From assembly GCF_950100655.1 (NCBI RefSeq), contig NZ_CATNLY010000012.1, positions 920,242 through 984,241 on the forward strand: 64,000 nt of DNA. The letters run 5' to 3'. Below are positions 30,975 to 40,523 of this stretch, one piece after another (position 1 is the stretch's first letter; every line of letters starts with the position of its first letter). The translations under genes and the position numbers were made by a program. Source of the DNA: Pleomorphomonas sp. T1.2MG-36 (GTDB lineage Bacteria; Pseudomonadota; Alphaproteobacteria; Rhizobiales; Pleomorphomonadaceae). The notes under the pieces were generated by a model. That model had not been told where the DNA came from, did not search any database, and saw nothing but the letters and a program-made list of their open reading frames with translations.

Positions 30975-32033
30975 CTAGATGCTTCCGGAATGACTTCCAT
31001 CCGGCATTCGAAAAGCAGCGCGCCCGTTTGGAGGCGGGCTCTGGAAGGGGACAGGCAGCCGACGGGAGGCACTGAGGATCGTTTCGACACGCTCGGCGAT
31101 GGGCGCGAACCGGCGAAGAGTCAGGGCGGCCATGCGGGGGCGACTGTCGTGGCTGGTATAGTAGATCGCGATGGAATCCCGGCCAAGAAGCGCCATCTGC
31201 CTCGAATAACAGTGGTAATAGGCCCCGACCATGATGCCGCCCTGCCGATAGGCCGGATCGAGATAGGCCTCGAGGTAACGGATCGCCGGCGCATCGGAAG
31301 TCATGCCCAGAAGGGGGCGGTTCGTTTCAGCGGCGAGCAGCCATCCGACCAGATGGCCGTCGCGACGAATGGCGACGCTGAAATCGAGGGCCAATCGCTC
31401 CGCCTGACGGATCGGGCCCAGCATGTCCGAGGCCTCGGGATCCGAGAGGTATCGCTCGACAGCTTCGATGTCGGTGGCACCCAGCTCCAGAGGATCAAAG
31501 GAATACGACCGAGGCAAGGCAAGACGTCCGGCCACGCCGGGCCAGGTGCCAACCTCATCGACCATTTTCCCAACACAGCCAACGACGACTAGGCCGCTCG
31601 CATGTGAAGTCGTCCAGCCAGCTCTCGCCAGCAAGGCTTCCAGAGCCGCACGCCCAGGCATGGACGCGTTATAGCTCGTCCGCCATTCGATAGCCCCACG
31701 CTCGCGCGCCTCCGACTGCCACGCCTCGAGGAGACGCCTGCCAAGCCCCCGTCTGCGCTCGGCCGGCGCAACGGCAACCGACAGCAGCTCGGCCTGCGTT
31801 CTTCCGGGCAACAGGGTGCCGAGCGCAAGCCCGACCGGACGCGCCCCGGCAATGAGGCCGACCGCGATGGCGTGATCCGGTACCGGCTCCAGCCAGCCGC
31901 CGACCTGTCCGAACGTGAACGAGGCGAACAGTCCGGCATTTCCCTTGAGCACCGGAAACGACGCTCTCGAATGTATCGCCGCCTGTTCCGCCTCTCGTTC
32001 GACGGGCGTCTGGATCTCTGCTGCCGCGAGCAT
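30975..32033 (-). CDS. Two-domain GNAT acyltransferase, candidate RiPP maturase 1
   Basis: A 352-residue protein with two GNAT folds in tandem. The N-terminal one has the acyl-CoA pyrophosphate loop in VAPAERRRGLGRRLLEAW (about 91-108). The C-terminal one (about 185-320) is degenerate in this loop and ends in RRFAPIAERVETIL. The C-terminal half is clearly related to that of the GNAT at 53005-53955. Two-domain GNAT enzymes of NHLP and Nif11 RiPP clusters attach fatty acyl groups to Lys or Orn side chains (selidamide-type). The precursors next to it contain Lys in their cores, so acylation of those Lys is the simplest hypothesis. No other modifying enzyme is nearby. Confidence 0.8.
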   Translation of the reverse strand: MLAAAEIQTPVEREAEQAAIHSRASFPVLKGNAGLFASFTFGQVGGWLEPVPDHAIAVGLIAGARPVGLALGTLLPGRTQAELLSVAVAPAERRRGLGRRLLEAWQSEARERGAIEWRTSYNASMPGRAALEALLARAGWTTSHASGLVVVGCVGKMVDEVGTWPGVAGRLALPRSYSFDPLELGATDIEAVERYLSDPEASDMLGPIRQAERLALDFSVAIRRDGHLVGWLLAAETNRPLLGMTSDAPAIRYLEAYLDPAYRQGGIMVGAYYHCYSRQMALLGRDSIAIYYTSHDSRPRMAALTLRRFAPIAERVETILSASRRLPVPFQSPPPNGRAAFRMPDGSHSGSI

Positions 32034-32170
32034 GCCGCGCCTTTCTCCATCGTGTCCTACAGGCTATGTGCCTGTATTCAGGCTGGAAATAAAGCGCCGC
32101 CCCACCCCTTGGGACGATATCGGCGGAGTTTGGGATAGGATGTCGGCAGAGGCTTCGCCTCACTCGCCAT

Positions 32171-33205
32171 TCAGGCTTTGGCGTGCAGTTTGTCGAGCCA
32201 GGCCTGCATCCAGTTGCTCTCTTGAAAACCGATATCGGCTTTCAGACGGATGCCCTCCCGGGCATTGCGGATCGCCTCGCTCGGACGAAGCCCGAAATAT
32301 TGCTGAAAGGCGCGGGAGAATGCGTTCTCGCTGGCAAAACCGGTCGCATAGGCGAGCTTTGCCACCGATCCCCGCGAGGTCCCGACCGAGGCCAGCTTCA
32401 GGAGAGCCAGCTTCAACCGCCGCTCCCGGATATAGTCGGCGATGCCGCCAAGCGGCTCGAACAGGCGATAGAGGGCCGAGCGCGACAGGGCGAACTGGCG
32501 CATGATCATTTCCGTCGAGAGGGCCGGGTTGGTCAGATTGCGCTCGATGAAGACCTGAATCGTTTGAAGGTTGGCATCCATGAGCGTACCGCGCTCGGCG
32601 GCCACGGCGGCCGAAAGCCCGCTCGACACCAGCACGGACGCCACATCCGCCGCCAGCTTTCCGTCCGGTCCGGCAAGTTGAGGGGCCAGCTTGGCCATCG
32701 TCATCAAGTGCTCGCCGAGCAGGATGCCCAGCGTGGAGGTGCCATCCAGCCGCGCACCGTGCAGCCCGTCTATGACCCGGGGCATCAGGCGGATCATCGC
32801 GCGCGGCAGGATCAGACTGACGATGTCCATGTCCGTGGTGTGGCTGCGCATCGGCCGGCTGAGGTCGAAACAGACGATGTCCCCGGCGGCGCCCTTCGCC
32901 AGCCCGCCATCGGCGTTGTAGGCGCACTGACCGCTCACATAGAGCTGGATCAGCAGGTGATCGACACCCGTCGCGGCCACCAGCTCGTTCGAGCGATGGA
33001 AACGCTGGGCGACCGCCGACGACCTTCCGATCAGGAAGTGCCCGAGATTGTAGCTGGCAAGGTCGGCCCTGAATCCGTCGAGCCCCTCCGTCGCCGGAAC
33101 GGCATCGAACAGACTGGACACGCCGATCCGCCAACGTTCGTAGTTTTCTTCGTGGCTCAAGTCCGACGACCGGATCAACTGGTATTCAATTTGATTGTCG
33201 GTCAC
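32171..33205 (-). CDS. AraC-family transcription regulator
   Basis: A 344-residue regulator with an N-terminal AraC-binding-like sensor region (about 15-200; SELVAATGVDHLLIQLYVSG-type core) and a C-terminal double helix-turn-helix (about 225-330). The second helix unit includes KLAYATGFASENAFSRAF and the ending QQYFGLRPSEAIR. It lies 137 bases upstream of the GNAT gene and 105 after the small membrane protein gene, so it has its own space for a promoter. It is the only dedicated DNA-binding protein of the RiPP locus and probably controls it; the effector is unknown. Confidence 0.9.
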   Translation of the reverse strand: MTDNQIEYQLIRSSDLSHEENYERWRIGVSSLFDAVPATEGLDGFRADLASYNLGHFLIGRSSAVAQRFHRSNELVAATGVDHLLIQLYVSGQCAYNADGGLAKGAAGDIVCFDLSRPMRSHTTDMDIVSLILPRAMIRLMPRVIDGLHGARLDGTSTLGILLGEHLMTMAKLAPQLAGPDGKLAADVASVLVSSGLSAAVAAERGTLMDANLQTIQVFIERNLTNPALSTEMIMRQFALSRSALYRLFEPLGGIADYIRERRLKLALLKLASVGTSRGSVAKLAYATGFASENAFSRAFQQYFGLRPSEAIRNAREGIRLKADIGFQESNWMQAWLDKLHAKA

Positions 33206-33310
33206 CTGGGTCGCTCTCTACAGGTATTCTGCTTCTTCGCGAGGACAACCAACGTTCTGCCCAAGCGTCAAGAAATGCGAGTAACGGGAGATTCAAGAAA
33301 AAACGCGTTT

Positions 33311-33652
33311 TCAGAGCCAGCCGCCGACCATCATCGCCGCCCATACTACCTTGCATGCAATGTGTAGCGCTTGGTCCCCGTGAATAGAAATAATCCCTTT
33401 GTTCTTGAGGGAGTCAATGAAAAAATGAGCGATTGTCTCCAGAATTCCGACAATGGGAGAATTCGTCGCCAGCCCCGCCAAACCGCCGTGGATGACGGAA
33501 TGGGCGCCCAGCAGGTAGAACCAGGGCACGCCCGGAACCGGCGTCTTCCAGTTCTTGCCGCGCGCCATGAAATCGTTCTGCAGCGGGTAGTCCCCGAGCG
33601 CATGACCGAAGATCAGCAGTGCCAGGGAAACGAGAAAACCCTCCGCCATCAT
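33311..33652 (-). CDS. Small membrane protein, DUF3307-like
   Basis: A 113-residue protein with about three hydrophobic helices and the motif HALGDYPLQNDFMARGK near residues 16-32, followed by GAHSVIHGGLA. This resembles DUF3307 membrane proteins, whose function is not known to me. It overlaps the cNMP-fold gene by 4 bases (ATGA), so it belongs to the exporter operon. It could be a partner of the exporter or an immunity-like protein; neither is demonstrated. Confidence 0.65.
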   Translation of the reverse strand: MMAEGFLVSLALLIFGHALGDYPLQNDFMARGKNWKTPVPGVPWFYLLGAHSVIHGGLAGLATNSPIVGILETIAHFFIDSLKNKGIISIHGDQALHIACKVVWAAMMVGGWL

Positions 33653-34194
33653 GTCGTGTGCTCCTCGCTGCGAGACAGGCGGGTCAGCATATGCTCGAAG
33701 CGGGCGCCGGCCAGCGATATCGTATCGAGAATGCCATCATCCAGCTCGTCTTCCATCACCGCTCCCGCCTTGAGCCCGGTGCGCGAGTTCATCCTTTGGG
33801 TGGTGTTGCGCAAGCGATCGGCGAGAAAGATCGCCAGCGCCTTGTAGAAGCGTCCACAAAAGGCCGGGTTTTCGTTCAGCCGGGCCTGCAGGTCCCGCTT
33901 GTCCACGGCGAGAATGAAGGCGCCATCGGTGGCCTCGACGGTGGCGGATGGCGGTGCCGAGTCGACCAGAGACATTTCGCCCACCACCTCGCCGCGGCCT
34001 AGCCGCGCGACCTCTCCGACGCCGGAAACCGTCACCGCCACTTCGCCCGACAGGACGAAGAAAAGGTCGCTCACCTGCTGCCCCTCGGAGATCAGAACCT
34101 GCCCGGCGGACGCGGAGAACCGCCGGCCCTTGCGGGCCATCCACTCGATATCCTCGTCGTCGAGCTGCCCAAGGATGTAAAGCACTTTGCGCAT
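33649..34194 (-). CDS. Stand-alone cyclic nucleotide-binding-fold protein of the exporter operon
   Basis: A 181-residue protein whose first 125 residues form a CRP-like beta roll (SDLFFVLSGEVAVTVSG, then GEVVGEMSLVDSAPPSATVEA). No DNA-binding domain follows; the rest is helical. In the phosphate-binding cassette the Gly-Glu pair is kept, but the Arg that contacts the cyclic phosphate in CRP is replaced (APPSATV), so it may not bind cAMP. Proteins of this type recur next to NHLM-type bacteriocin exporters. It shares TGATG with the ABC gene upstream and overlaps the membrane-protein gene downstream. Confidence 0.85.
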   Translation of the reverse strand: MRKVLYILGQLDDEDIEWMARKGRRFSASAGQVLISEGQQVSDLFFVLSGEVAVTVSGVGEVARLGRGEVVGEMSLVDSAPPSATVEATDGAFILAVDKRDLQARLNENPAFCGRFYKALAIFLADRLRNTTQRMNSRTGLKAGAVMEDELDDGILDTISLAGARFEHMLTRLSRSEEHTT

Positions 34195-37073
34195 CAGGCC
34201 TCGTTCTCCAGAAGTTGGCGCCTAGCGAGCGCGTGAAAAAGCCCACCAGCCTCGATCAGCTGGTCGTAGCTACCGCTTTCGACGAGGCGTCCCTTGTCCA
34301 TGACCAGTATCCGGTCGACCTCGCGGATGGTGGACAGGCGGTGCGCGATGACGATCCGCGTCACCTGCAAACGGGCCAGGGTATCGGTCACCACGCTCTG
34401 GGTCCGGTTGTCGAGAGCGCTGGTCGCCTCGTCGAGAAGCAGGATCTTGGGCTCGTTGACCAGAGCGCGGGCGAGCAGGATCCGCTGCCTCTGCCCGCCC
34501 GAGAGCGCTCCGCCGCCATCGCTGAGGACCGTGTGCATGCCCATGGGCATGGCCTCGACATCGGGGGCGAGCGCGACCAGCCTTGCCGCAGCCCAGGCCG
34601 CTTCCAGGCCGAGCCCCGAGGCGCCGGCGATATTCTCGTAGATCGAGCCCGGCGTGATGCGGCCGTTCTGCAGCACGACGCCGATCTCCTTGCGGAGCAG
34701 GGTTGGGTCGAGCCGATCCGACGGCTTGCCGTCGAACAGCAGCCCGCCCTCCTCCGGCGTCTCGAAGCCCAGAAGAAGACGCATGATCGTCGACTTGCCG
34801 CTCCCCGACTCTCCGACGATGCCGATGTATTCCCCAGGACGGATGTGGAAGCTGACGTCGCGCAGGATCAGCGGACCGTCGGGCGAATAGCGGAAATGCA
34901 CGCGATTGAAGGCAATCTCTCCCGACAGCCGCCCCGGCGCCTCCCGCTCGCGGGAGATCTCCGGCTCCGCCTCGACGATCGGCATGGTCCGCGCCATCAG
35001 CGGGTTGATGGTGAGCAGTTCCGATACCGCGGTGATCGTTCCGGTGAGGGCGGCCGACACCTGCCCGAACGCCGTAATGAAGGCCACGAACATGCCGGTG
35101 GAAAGGCTGGCGGCTTCGTCGGCGGCACCGCTACCCACGACCATCGCCTCCAGGGCGGCGCTCGCGGTTTCCGACTTCATGACGAAGAGAACGCAGCCGA
35201 ACAGGAACAGCAGCGACAGGGGGCCAAGAACGGCGACGCCGACCATTTGCCAGCCCTGCCAGCGCCGCGACTGCTCCAGTGCGTGACGTTCGTGCACGGT
35301 TCGCCATGTCCACTCGGCAAAGGCGCGCATTTCCGCCGCCGCCGCCCTGAGCTTGGGCAACCCGACCAGGATCTGAAGCAGGAAGCTTCCACCCCGACGC
35401 TCGAACCGAGCCCGTTCGTGCAGCAGCTGCCGGCGGGCGATCCAGCCCGATATGGCAACCGTGACCAGAATGGGGGCGAGCGCGAAAAGGGTCAGGCGCC
35501 AGTTGATGAAGCCCATGGTGACAAGGCCCGACACCGTGCCGATCAGTCCGAAGACGCCGGCAAGCGTCGATCCGGTCAGAAGCTGGCGTACCTCCTGCAG
35601 GCCAAGTGTCCGATGCCCGAGTTCGCCCACCGCATAGCGCTGGAAGAAACTGGCGGGTAGCCGGAAGAGGCGCAAGACGATCGCCGCCTGCAACCGAGCG
35701 TCCAGCGTGGCCTCGATCCGCTCCACCGTCATGGCGCGCGTCAGCTCGAATATCGATTGTCCGAGTGCCGCCGCGACGAGCAGCAGCGCGACCTGCCACA
35801 GGCCCGAACGATCGTTGAGCGGCACGACCGTGTCGAACAGAACTCCCGTGGCGATCGGCAGCAAGGCCATGGTCGCCGCAGCCAGCATGGAGGTGACGAT
35901 AACAAGTCGCGCCTCCGCTCCCATCCCTCTCGTGGCAAAGCGAGCGAGATCCCCAAAGCCAAGCCGCCTGTCCGCCAGCAACGGATAGAGTTGAAGGACC
36001 TTCTGTCGAAGCGTGACGGCGACCGCCGCATCCACCTTGCGGCTGCCATCTGGACCGACGGCCAGAAAGCCGCCGCGCCGCGTGGGCACCAGAGCGATGG
36101 GGACTCCCTCGGCGGTCTCCGCCAGCATCGGCAGGCCGTCGCGCGTCCACCACCCGTCTTTCAGGATGACGTCGCGGTAATCGAGCAGCAGGTCGCGCAG
36201 GATCGGCTCGAACGCCCGTGCGTCCGCCAGCTTTCGCCGCGTGTCGTCCGGAAGGTTCCGCAACGGGCAACCGAGGGACTTCATTGCCGCGGCGATCGCG
36301 GCATGCCAGGGGTTGTGAATGGAGGCCCCGCCACTGCCCAGCTTGGCCAGCGTGCCGAGCGCCTCCGAAAACCGGCCAACCGATGAAGTCGCCTGGATGT
36401 CCTGCCGCCGGCTCGCCTCCATGCGCTCGGTTTCGAATCCGGCGAGAACGGCCTCCACCGTCATGCGAGAGAGGTTGGCGAGCCCTTCGGCCATGTCCCC
36501 GACGGACGGAGTGACTATCGGGCGCAGCCTGCCACTGGCCCTGGCCGCCAACTGCCCCGGCGCGGCGACCGGGAAGGGCGTGCCAGCCTCCAGGATGCGA
36601 CCGCTCCAGCTGAAAGCGGGTTCCTCGGCAACGACCAAGGCGAAACCGCCGGCGGCGGCCGAGCAGGTCTCGCCCGGCTGAAGGTCGACGACATCCGCCT
36701 CGATCAACCGGGTCGGCCAGTCGCGCGAACCGCCGAGCGCCCCGTTCATGCAACGCACCCACTCGCCGACGGCCGGCGTCTTCGCCAGCGCCGCGTCGAT
36801 GCCGATCCGCTCGAAACAGGAGCCGAGTCCGCCGATGGCGACCAGGCGCCCATCCGATGCGCCTGCCACCGAGAATAGCACCCCACCCTTCTCCATGCGG
36901 AAGAGATGGCGGCGCGCTTCGCCGACACGGTCGAGCACGAAGATGTCGGCATAGCCCCGGAGTAGCCGGTAGGCGGCATGGCCCGCGTCGAGCGCCAACG
37001 GCCTGTTCCCACCGCCCTCGATGATGTGCGACAGCGTCTCGTCCGACTTGATGGTTTCCGCGTTCTGGTGCAT
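34194..37073 (-). CDS. NHLM-type RiPP exporter ABC protein without peptidase domain
   Basis: A 959-residue ABC exporter subunit. A long soluble N-terminal region of about 350 residues precedes the six-helix membrane domain (about 385-660), which is the usual layout of the second NHLM ABC component. The ATPase domain is complete: GESGSGKST (about 750), LSGGQRQR, LLLDEATSALD and IAHRLST. It shares TGATG junctions with the peptidase-ABC gene upstream and the cNMP-fold gene downstream. It would pair with the peptidase-ABC protein and the HlyD protein to export the processed peptides. Confidence 0.9.
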   Translation of the reverse strand: MHQNAETIKSDETLSHIIEGGGNRPLALDAGHAAYRLLRGYADIFVLDRVGEARRHLFRMEKGGVLFSVAGASDGRLVAIGGLGSCFERIGIDAALAKTPAVGEWVRCMNGALGGSRDWPTRLIEADVVDLQPGETCSAAAGGFALVVAEEPAFSWSGRILEAGTPFPVAAPGQLAARASGRLRPIVTPSVGDMAEGLANLSRMTVEAVLAGFETERMEASRRQDIQATSSVGRFSEALGTLAKLGSGGASIHNPWHAAIAAAMKSLGCPLRNLPDDTRRKLADARAFEPILRDLLLDYRDVILKDGWWTRDGLPMLAETAEGVPIALVPTRRGGFLAVGPDGSRKVDAAVAVTLRQKVLQLYPLLADRRLGFGDLARFATRGMGAEARLVIVTSMLAAATMALLPIATGVLFDTVVPLNDRSGLWQVALLLVAAALGQSIFELTRAMTVERIEATLDARLQAAIVLRLFRLPASFFQRYAVGELGHRTLGLQEVRQLLTGSTLAGVFGLIGTVSGLVTMGFINWRLTLFALAPILVTVAISGWIARRQLLHERARFERRGGSFLLQILVGLPKLRAAAAEMRAFAEWTWRTVHERHALEQSRRWQGWQMVGVAVLGPLSLLFLFGCVLFVMKSETASAALEAMVVGSGAADEAASLSTGMFVAFITAFGQVSAALTGTITAVSELLTINPLMARTMPIVEAEPEISREREAPGRLSGEIAFNRVHFRYSPDGPLILRDVSFHIRPGEYIGIVGESGSGKSTIMRLLLGFETPEEGGLLFDGKPSDRLDPTLLRKEIGVVLQNGRITPGSIYENIAGASGLGLEAAWAAARLVALAPDVEAMPMGMHTVLSDGGGALSGGQRQRILLARALVNEPKILLLDEATSALDNRTQSVVTDTLARLQVTRIVIAHRLSTIREVDRILVMDKGRLVESGSYDQLIEAGGLFHALARRQLLENEA

Positions 37074-39247
37074 CAGGCGCCCCCCCGCACCAGCCCGGCA
37101 TATTCGTCGTTGAGCCGCATCAACGTGTCGTGGTCGCCCCGCTCGACGATGCGGCCGCGGCTCATGACGACGATCTCGTCGCAGTCGCGAACCGTGCTGA
37201 GCCGGTGGGCGATGATGAGACAGCCGCAGCCACGTCGACGCAGGTTGTCGTCGATCTGCTTTTCCGTCACCGGATCGAGCGCGGCCGTGGCTTCGTCGAG
37301 AACGATGAGGGAGGGATTGGCGCTGAGGACCCGCGCCAGTTCCAGTCTCTGGCGCTGCCCGCCGGAAAAGTTCAGACCGCCCTCGGCAACCCGCGCGTCG
37401 AGCTGCCCCGGCCTCATCAGCACGTCATCGAGGATGGCTGCGTCCGAGAGGGCGGAGATCAGCGCATCCTGTGGAATCGTGTCATCCCAGAGCGTCAGGT
37501 TGTCGCGGACCGTTCCCTCGAACAGAAAGACCTCCTGGTCGACGTAGCCGATCACCTGGGACCGGCGCGCCTGGGTGAGCCTCTGGGCGTTGACGCCGCC
37601 AATGCGGATCTCTCCGCTCCACGGCTGCTGCAGGCCGGCGATCATCCGACCGACGGTGGTCTTGCCGCTGCCCGATCCGCCAACGAGGGCGACGCGGGCG
37701 CCGGGCTTCAGCTGCAGCGAAAAGTCCTGGATGAGCGGCGTGTCGAGCGGGGAGTACCCGAAGCTGATGCCATCGAGTTCGACGCGGCTTGAGGCTGGCA
37801 CGACCGAGGGATCGCCCTCGGCGATGCGCTTGGCACGATTGATGTCGGCGATCTTGATCAGATCGGCGCGGATGGCCTGGATCTGGCCGGCAAGGCCGAC
37901 GAGTTCGAGCATCGGCGCGTTGAAGTTTCTGACAAGCCCCTGGAAGGCGACCAGGGTGCCGAGCGACATGTGGCCGTTCATGACACTGATGGCGCCGACC
38001 ACCAGAACGAGAACGTTGGCAAGCGCCTGGATCAGGCCGGGGATGGCATTGATCAGGGTCTGCGCCTGAGCCAGCCGCGCCCTGGTGCCGAGCACCTTGC
38101 TGTGCAGTCCCGTCCATCGACGATAGGCCTGAGCCTCCATGTTGGAAGCCTTCAGGGTCTCGATGGCCCGGATCGGTCCTAGCGTGGCGGCGAGCAAGCT
38201 GCCCATTTCCACGCCGAGCTTGGTGCTTTGCGTCCGCTGGACCTTGCCACCCTGATGGATGACCACGCCGTAGAGCAGCTGAATGGCGAACATCCATCCG
38301 GCAAGGAGTGGGTTCATCATCCACATGATGGCCGCGTAGGCGAACAGGCTGATCAGGTTGAAGACCGCCGACGACAGGCGGCCGGACAGAAGGTCGGCGA
38401 CCCGTTCGTTCGCGCTGAGCCGGCCGGACAGTTCGCCGGGGTGGCGCTGGGCGTAGAACTCGGCCGGCAGGAGAAGCATGTGCCAGAGAAGCTTGCTCGA
38501 CGGCACGACAACCTGCTTCATCTCCAGCCGCCTGAGGCCGGTCTGCTGCAGCGCGGTGGCAAACCCGCGCAACGCCAGAATGACAAGCAAGGCCAGCGCG
38601 AAGGGCAGCAGCCAATCCTCCTGCTGCGCGATCAGGATCGTATCGATGAATGCGCGCGTGAAGACGGGAACGGCCACGCCGGGCACCACAAGGGCCAGCG
38701 AGGCAAGAAGAACGAAGAGCAGCCCCTTCTTCGATCCCCTGAGGCGTTCCAGCATCAGAGGCAGGGCGAGCGGCGGCTCTCCTGCGGACCTGAAGTCCTC
38801 CGATGGTTCGAAGGCGAGCACCACGCCGGTGAAGGCCTCCGCAAGCTCGTCGATCGACACCGTTCGGCGACCGGACGCGGGATCATTGATATGGACCTTT
38901 TTCCCCCGAATGCCCTCCAGAACGACGAAATGATTGAAATTCCAGTGCAATATGGCCGGCCACGGAACATCGGCCAGATTGCCGACCTCCTTGCGGAAGC
39001 CCTTTGCTTTCAAGCCGTAGCTACGGGCGGCTTTCAGAAGATTGCTTGCCTTGGTTCCGTCGCGCGAGACGCCGGCGGCAACGCGCATTTCTTCAAGCGT
39101 CACCCACCGGCCATGATGGGCAAGGATGATCGAAAGGCACGTCGCCCCACATTCGACGGCTTCGATCTGGAGGATCTGTGGTGTTGCCCGAGCTTTCCTG
39201 CGAGCGCGGGCACCCGCTGACGAGCCAAGAGCCAGTGCTCCGATCAT
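37073..39247 (-). CDS. NHLM-type RiPP exporter with C39 leader peptidase domain
   Basis: A 724-residue peptidase-containing ABC exporter. The C39 domain (about 22-150) has an intact active site: Gln27 and Cys33 in QIEAVECGATC, His106 in WNFNHFVVLEG and Asp122 in NDPASG. It would cut leaders after double Gly while exporting the core. The membrane domain spans about 175-470, and the ATPase domain has GGSGSGKTT, FSGGQRQR, IVLDEATAALD and IAHRLST. It is matched to precursors ending LVAGG or LASGG. The gene overlaps the HlyD gene by 4 bases. Confidence 0.93.
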   Translation of the reverse strand: MIGALALGSSAGARARRKARATPQILQIEAVECGATCLSIILAHHGRWVTLEEMRVAAGVSRDGTKASNLLKAARSYGLKAKGFRKEVGNLADVPWPAILHWNFNHFVVLEGIRGKKVHINDPASGRRTVSIDELAEAFTGVVLAFEPSEDFRSAGEPPLALPLMLERLRGSKKGLLFVLLASLALVVPGVAVPVFTRAFIDTILIAQQEDWLLPFALALLVILALRGFATALQQTGLRRLEMKQVVVPSSKLLWHMLLLPAEFYAQRHPGELSGRLSANERVADLLSGRLSSAVFNLISLFAYAAIMWMMNPLLAGWMFAIQLLYGVVIHQGGKVQRTQSTKLGVEMGSLLAATLGPIRAIETLKASNMEAQAYRRWTGLHSKVLGTRARLAQAQTLINAIPGLIQALANVLVLVVGAISVMNGHMSLGTLVAFQGLVRNFNAPMLELVGLAGQIQAIRADLIKIADINRAKRIAEGDPSVVPASSRVELDGISFGYSPLDTPLIQDFSLQLKPGARVALVGGSGSGKTTVGRMIAGLQQPWSGEIRIGGVNAQRLTQARRSQVIGYVDQEVFLFEGTVRDNLTLWDDTIPQDALISALSDAAILDDVLMRPGQLDARVAEGGLNFSGGQRQRLELARVLSANPSLIVLDEATAALDPVTEKQIDDNLRRRGCGCLIIAHRLSTVRDCDEIVVMSRGRIVERGDHDTLMRLNDEYAGLVRGGA

Positions 39248-40506
39248 AGGCCGGCCGCCTTCTTCAGGAAGGGCATGAGGAAGGAAGCGGGCTTGCGGCT
39301 GTCGACGGTAACCTTGGCGGTTCCGGTCGTGCCCGGGCTCAGGTTGGCCAGCGCCCCTGTGCCGCCGGACCAGCGGTAGCCGCTGGCGGTCGCCGCGTCC
39401 CGCTCAAGCTCGACCTGGACGGCGAACGGCGCCCCCTCCTTCGAGAACCGGCTGACCAGGGCGTCGTTCTGCAGGATTGCCTGCATGCCTTCGTGGGTGG
39501 CGGGAAAATCCGACACCGACTTAACGCGACCGACGAGCGTGCCCCATTCCTCCTTCTGCATGCCGCCGAGTTCGATATGAACCGGCATGCCGACCTTCAC
39601 CCGCTTGCCCTGCGCGGGGGGGACGTAAAGCATGAACTGCAGCGACCCGTCGCCGCTTGCCACCGATGCGATGCGGGTTCCAGCCGGCGTGTAGGCGCCG
39701 AAGGGCGCCTTCCACTCGACCAGGATGCCGTCCGTGGGGCTGGTGATCTTGCCGAATGTCGACAGCTGCATGTCGAGCTGCCGGACCTCGGCTTCGGCCG
39801 CGAGAACCTTCTGCTCCTGTTCGAACAACCGGCGCTCGTCCTCCGACCGGCTGGCCAGTTGCTCTGCCGTGAGCGTCAGCAAGCCGGTGCGAGCCGTGGC
39901 AATGTCGAGGCTGGCGCCCGAGAGCTGCTCTCGGGCCTGCTGGACGGCGCTCGCGGTCGTGACGCCGGACGCCGCCAGCTTCTCCTGGTTTTCGACAAAC
40001 TTGCGATAGGCCTCCTGGCGTTGCTCGGCGGCGCGGATCTGCGCCTCGAGGGCCGCCTTGCGGGCGTCGGCGTTTTCCAGCCTCGCAACGCCCAGAACCT
40101 TCTGCTCGCCGCGCAAGGCGTCCATCGCCTGGCGAGCCGCACTGGCCTGCGCCTTGGCCATTTCCAGGCGGGTCGATATGTCCGGCTGGCTGATTTCGGC
40201 CAACACATCGCCCTGGCGAACCCGGTCGCCGAGCTCGACGTGCCGGTGCGTCAGCGGTCCGGATGCCGCAGCGATCGCATCGACCATCTGGCCGCCGCCG
40301 TAAATCAGAATGCCTTGACCGGAAATGCGGGTGGGAATGCTCGCCGTGAAACCCCAGACAATGAAGGTCGCAAGCAGCACGACGACCCCGGCGAGCGCCA
40401 TCCAGCCGCCTGGACTGGTGATGACGATGGCTTCGTCCAGTTGTTCGGGAGACGACAACCGGTCCAGCGCTTCCTGCCGATATAGGTTCTTGTTCTGAGC
40501 GGACAT
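39244..40506 (-). CDS. NHLM-type secretion protein (HlyD-family periplasmic adaptor)
   Basis: A 420-residue membrane fusion protein: cytoplasmic N-terminus, one membrane helix at about 34-56, a long helical hairpin (about 105-230, rich in Ala, Gln and Glu) and a beta-barrel/lipoyl-like part (SPTDGILVEWKAPFGAYTP). It links the inner-membrane ABC pair to an outer-membrane exit. The start is 17 bases after the cyclase gene stop and its end overlaps the peptidase-ABC start. Confidence 0.9.
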   Translation of the reverse strand: MSAQNKNLYRQEALDRLSSPEQLDEAIVITSPGGWMALAGVVVLLATFIVWGFTASIPTRISGQGILIYGGGQMVDAIAAASGPLTHRHVELGDRVRQGDVLAEISQPDISTRLEMAKAQASAARQAMDALRGEQKVLGVARLENADARKAALEAQIRAAEQRQEAYRKFVENQEKLAASGVTTASAVQQAREQLSGASLDIATARTGLLTLTAEQLASRSEDERRLFEQEQKVLAAEAEVRQLDMQLSTFGKITSPTDGILVEWKAPFGAYTPAGTRIASVASGDGSLQFMLYVPPAQGKRVKVGMPVHIELGGMQKEEWGTLVGRVKSVSDFPATHEGMQAILQNDALVSRFSKEGAPFAVQVELERDAATASGYRWSGGTGALANLSPGTTGTAKVTVDSRKPASFLMPFLKKAAGL

Positions 40507-40523
40507 GATCCAGCGGTTCCGAG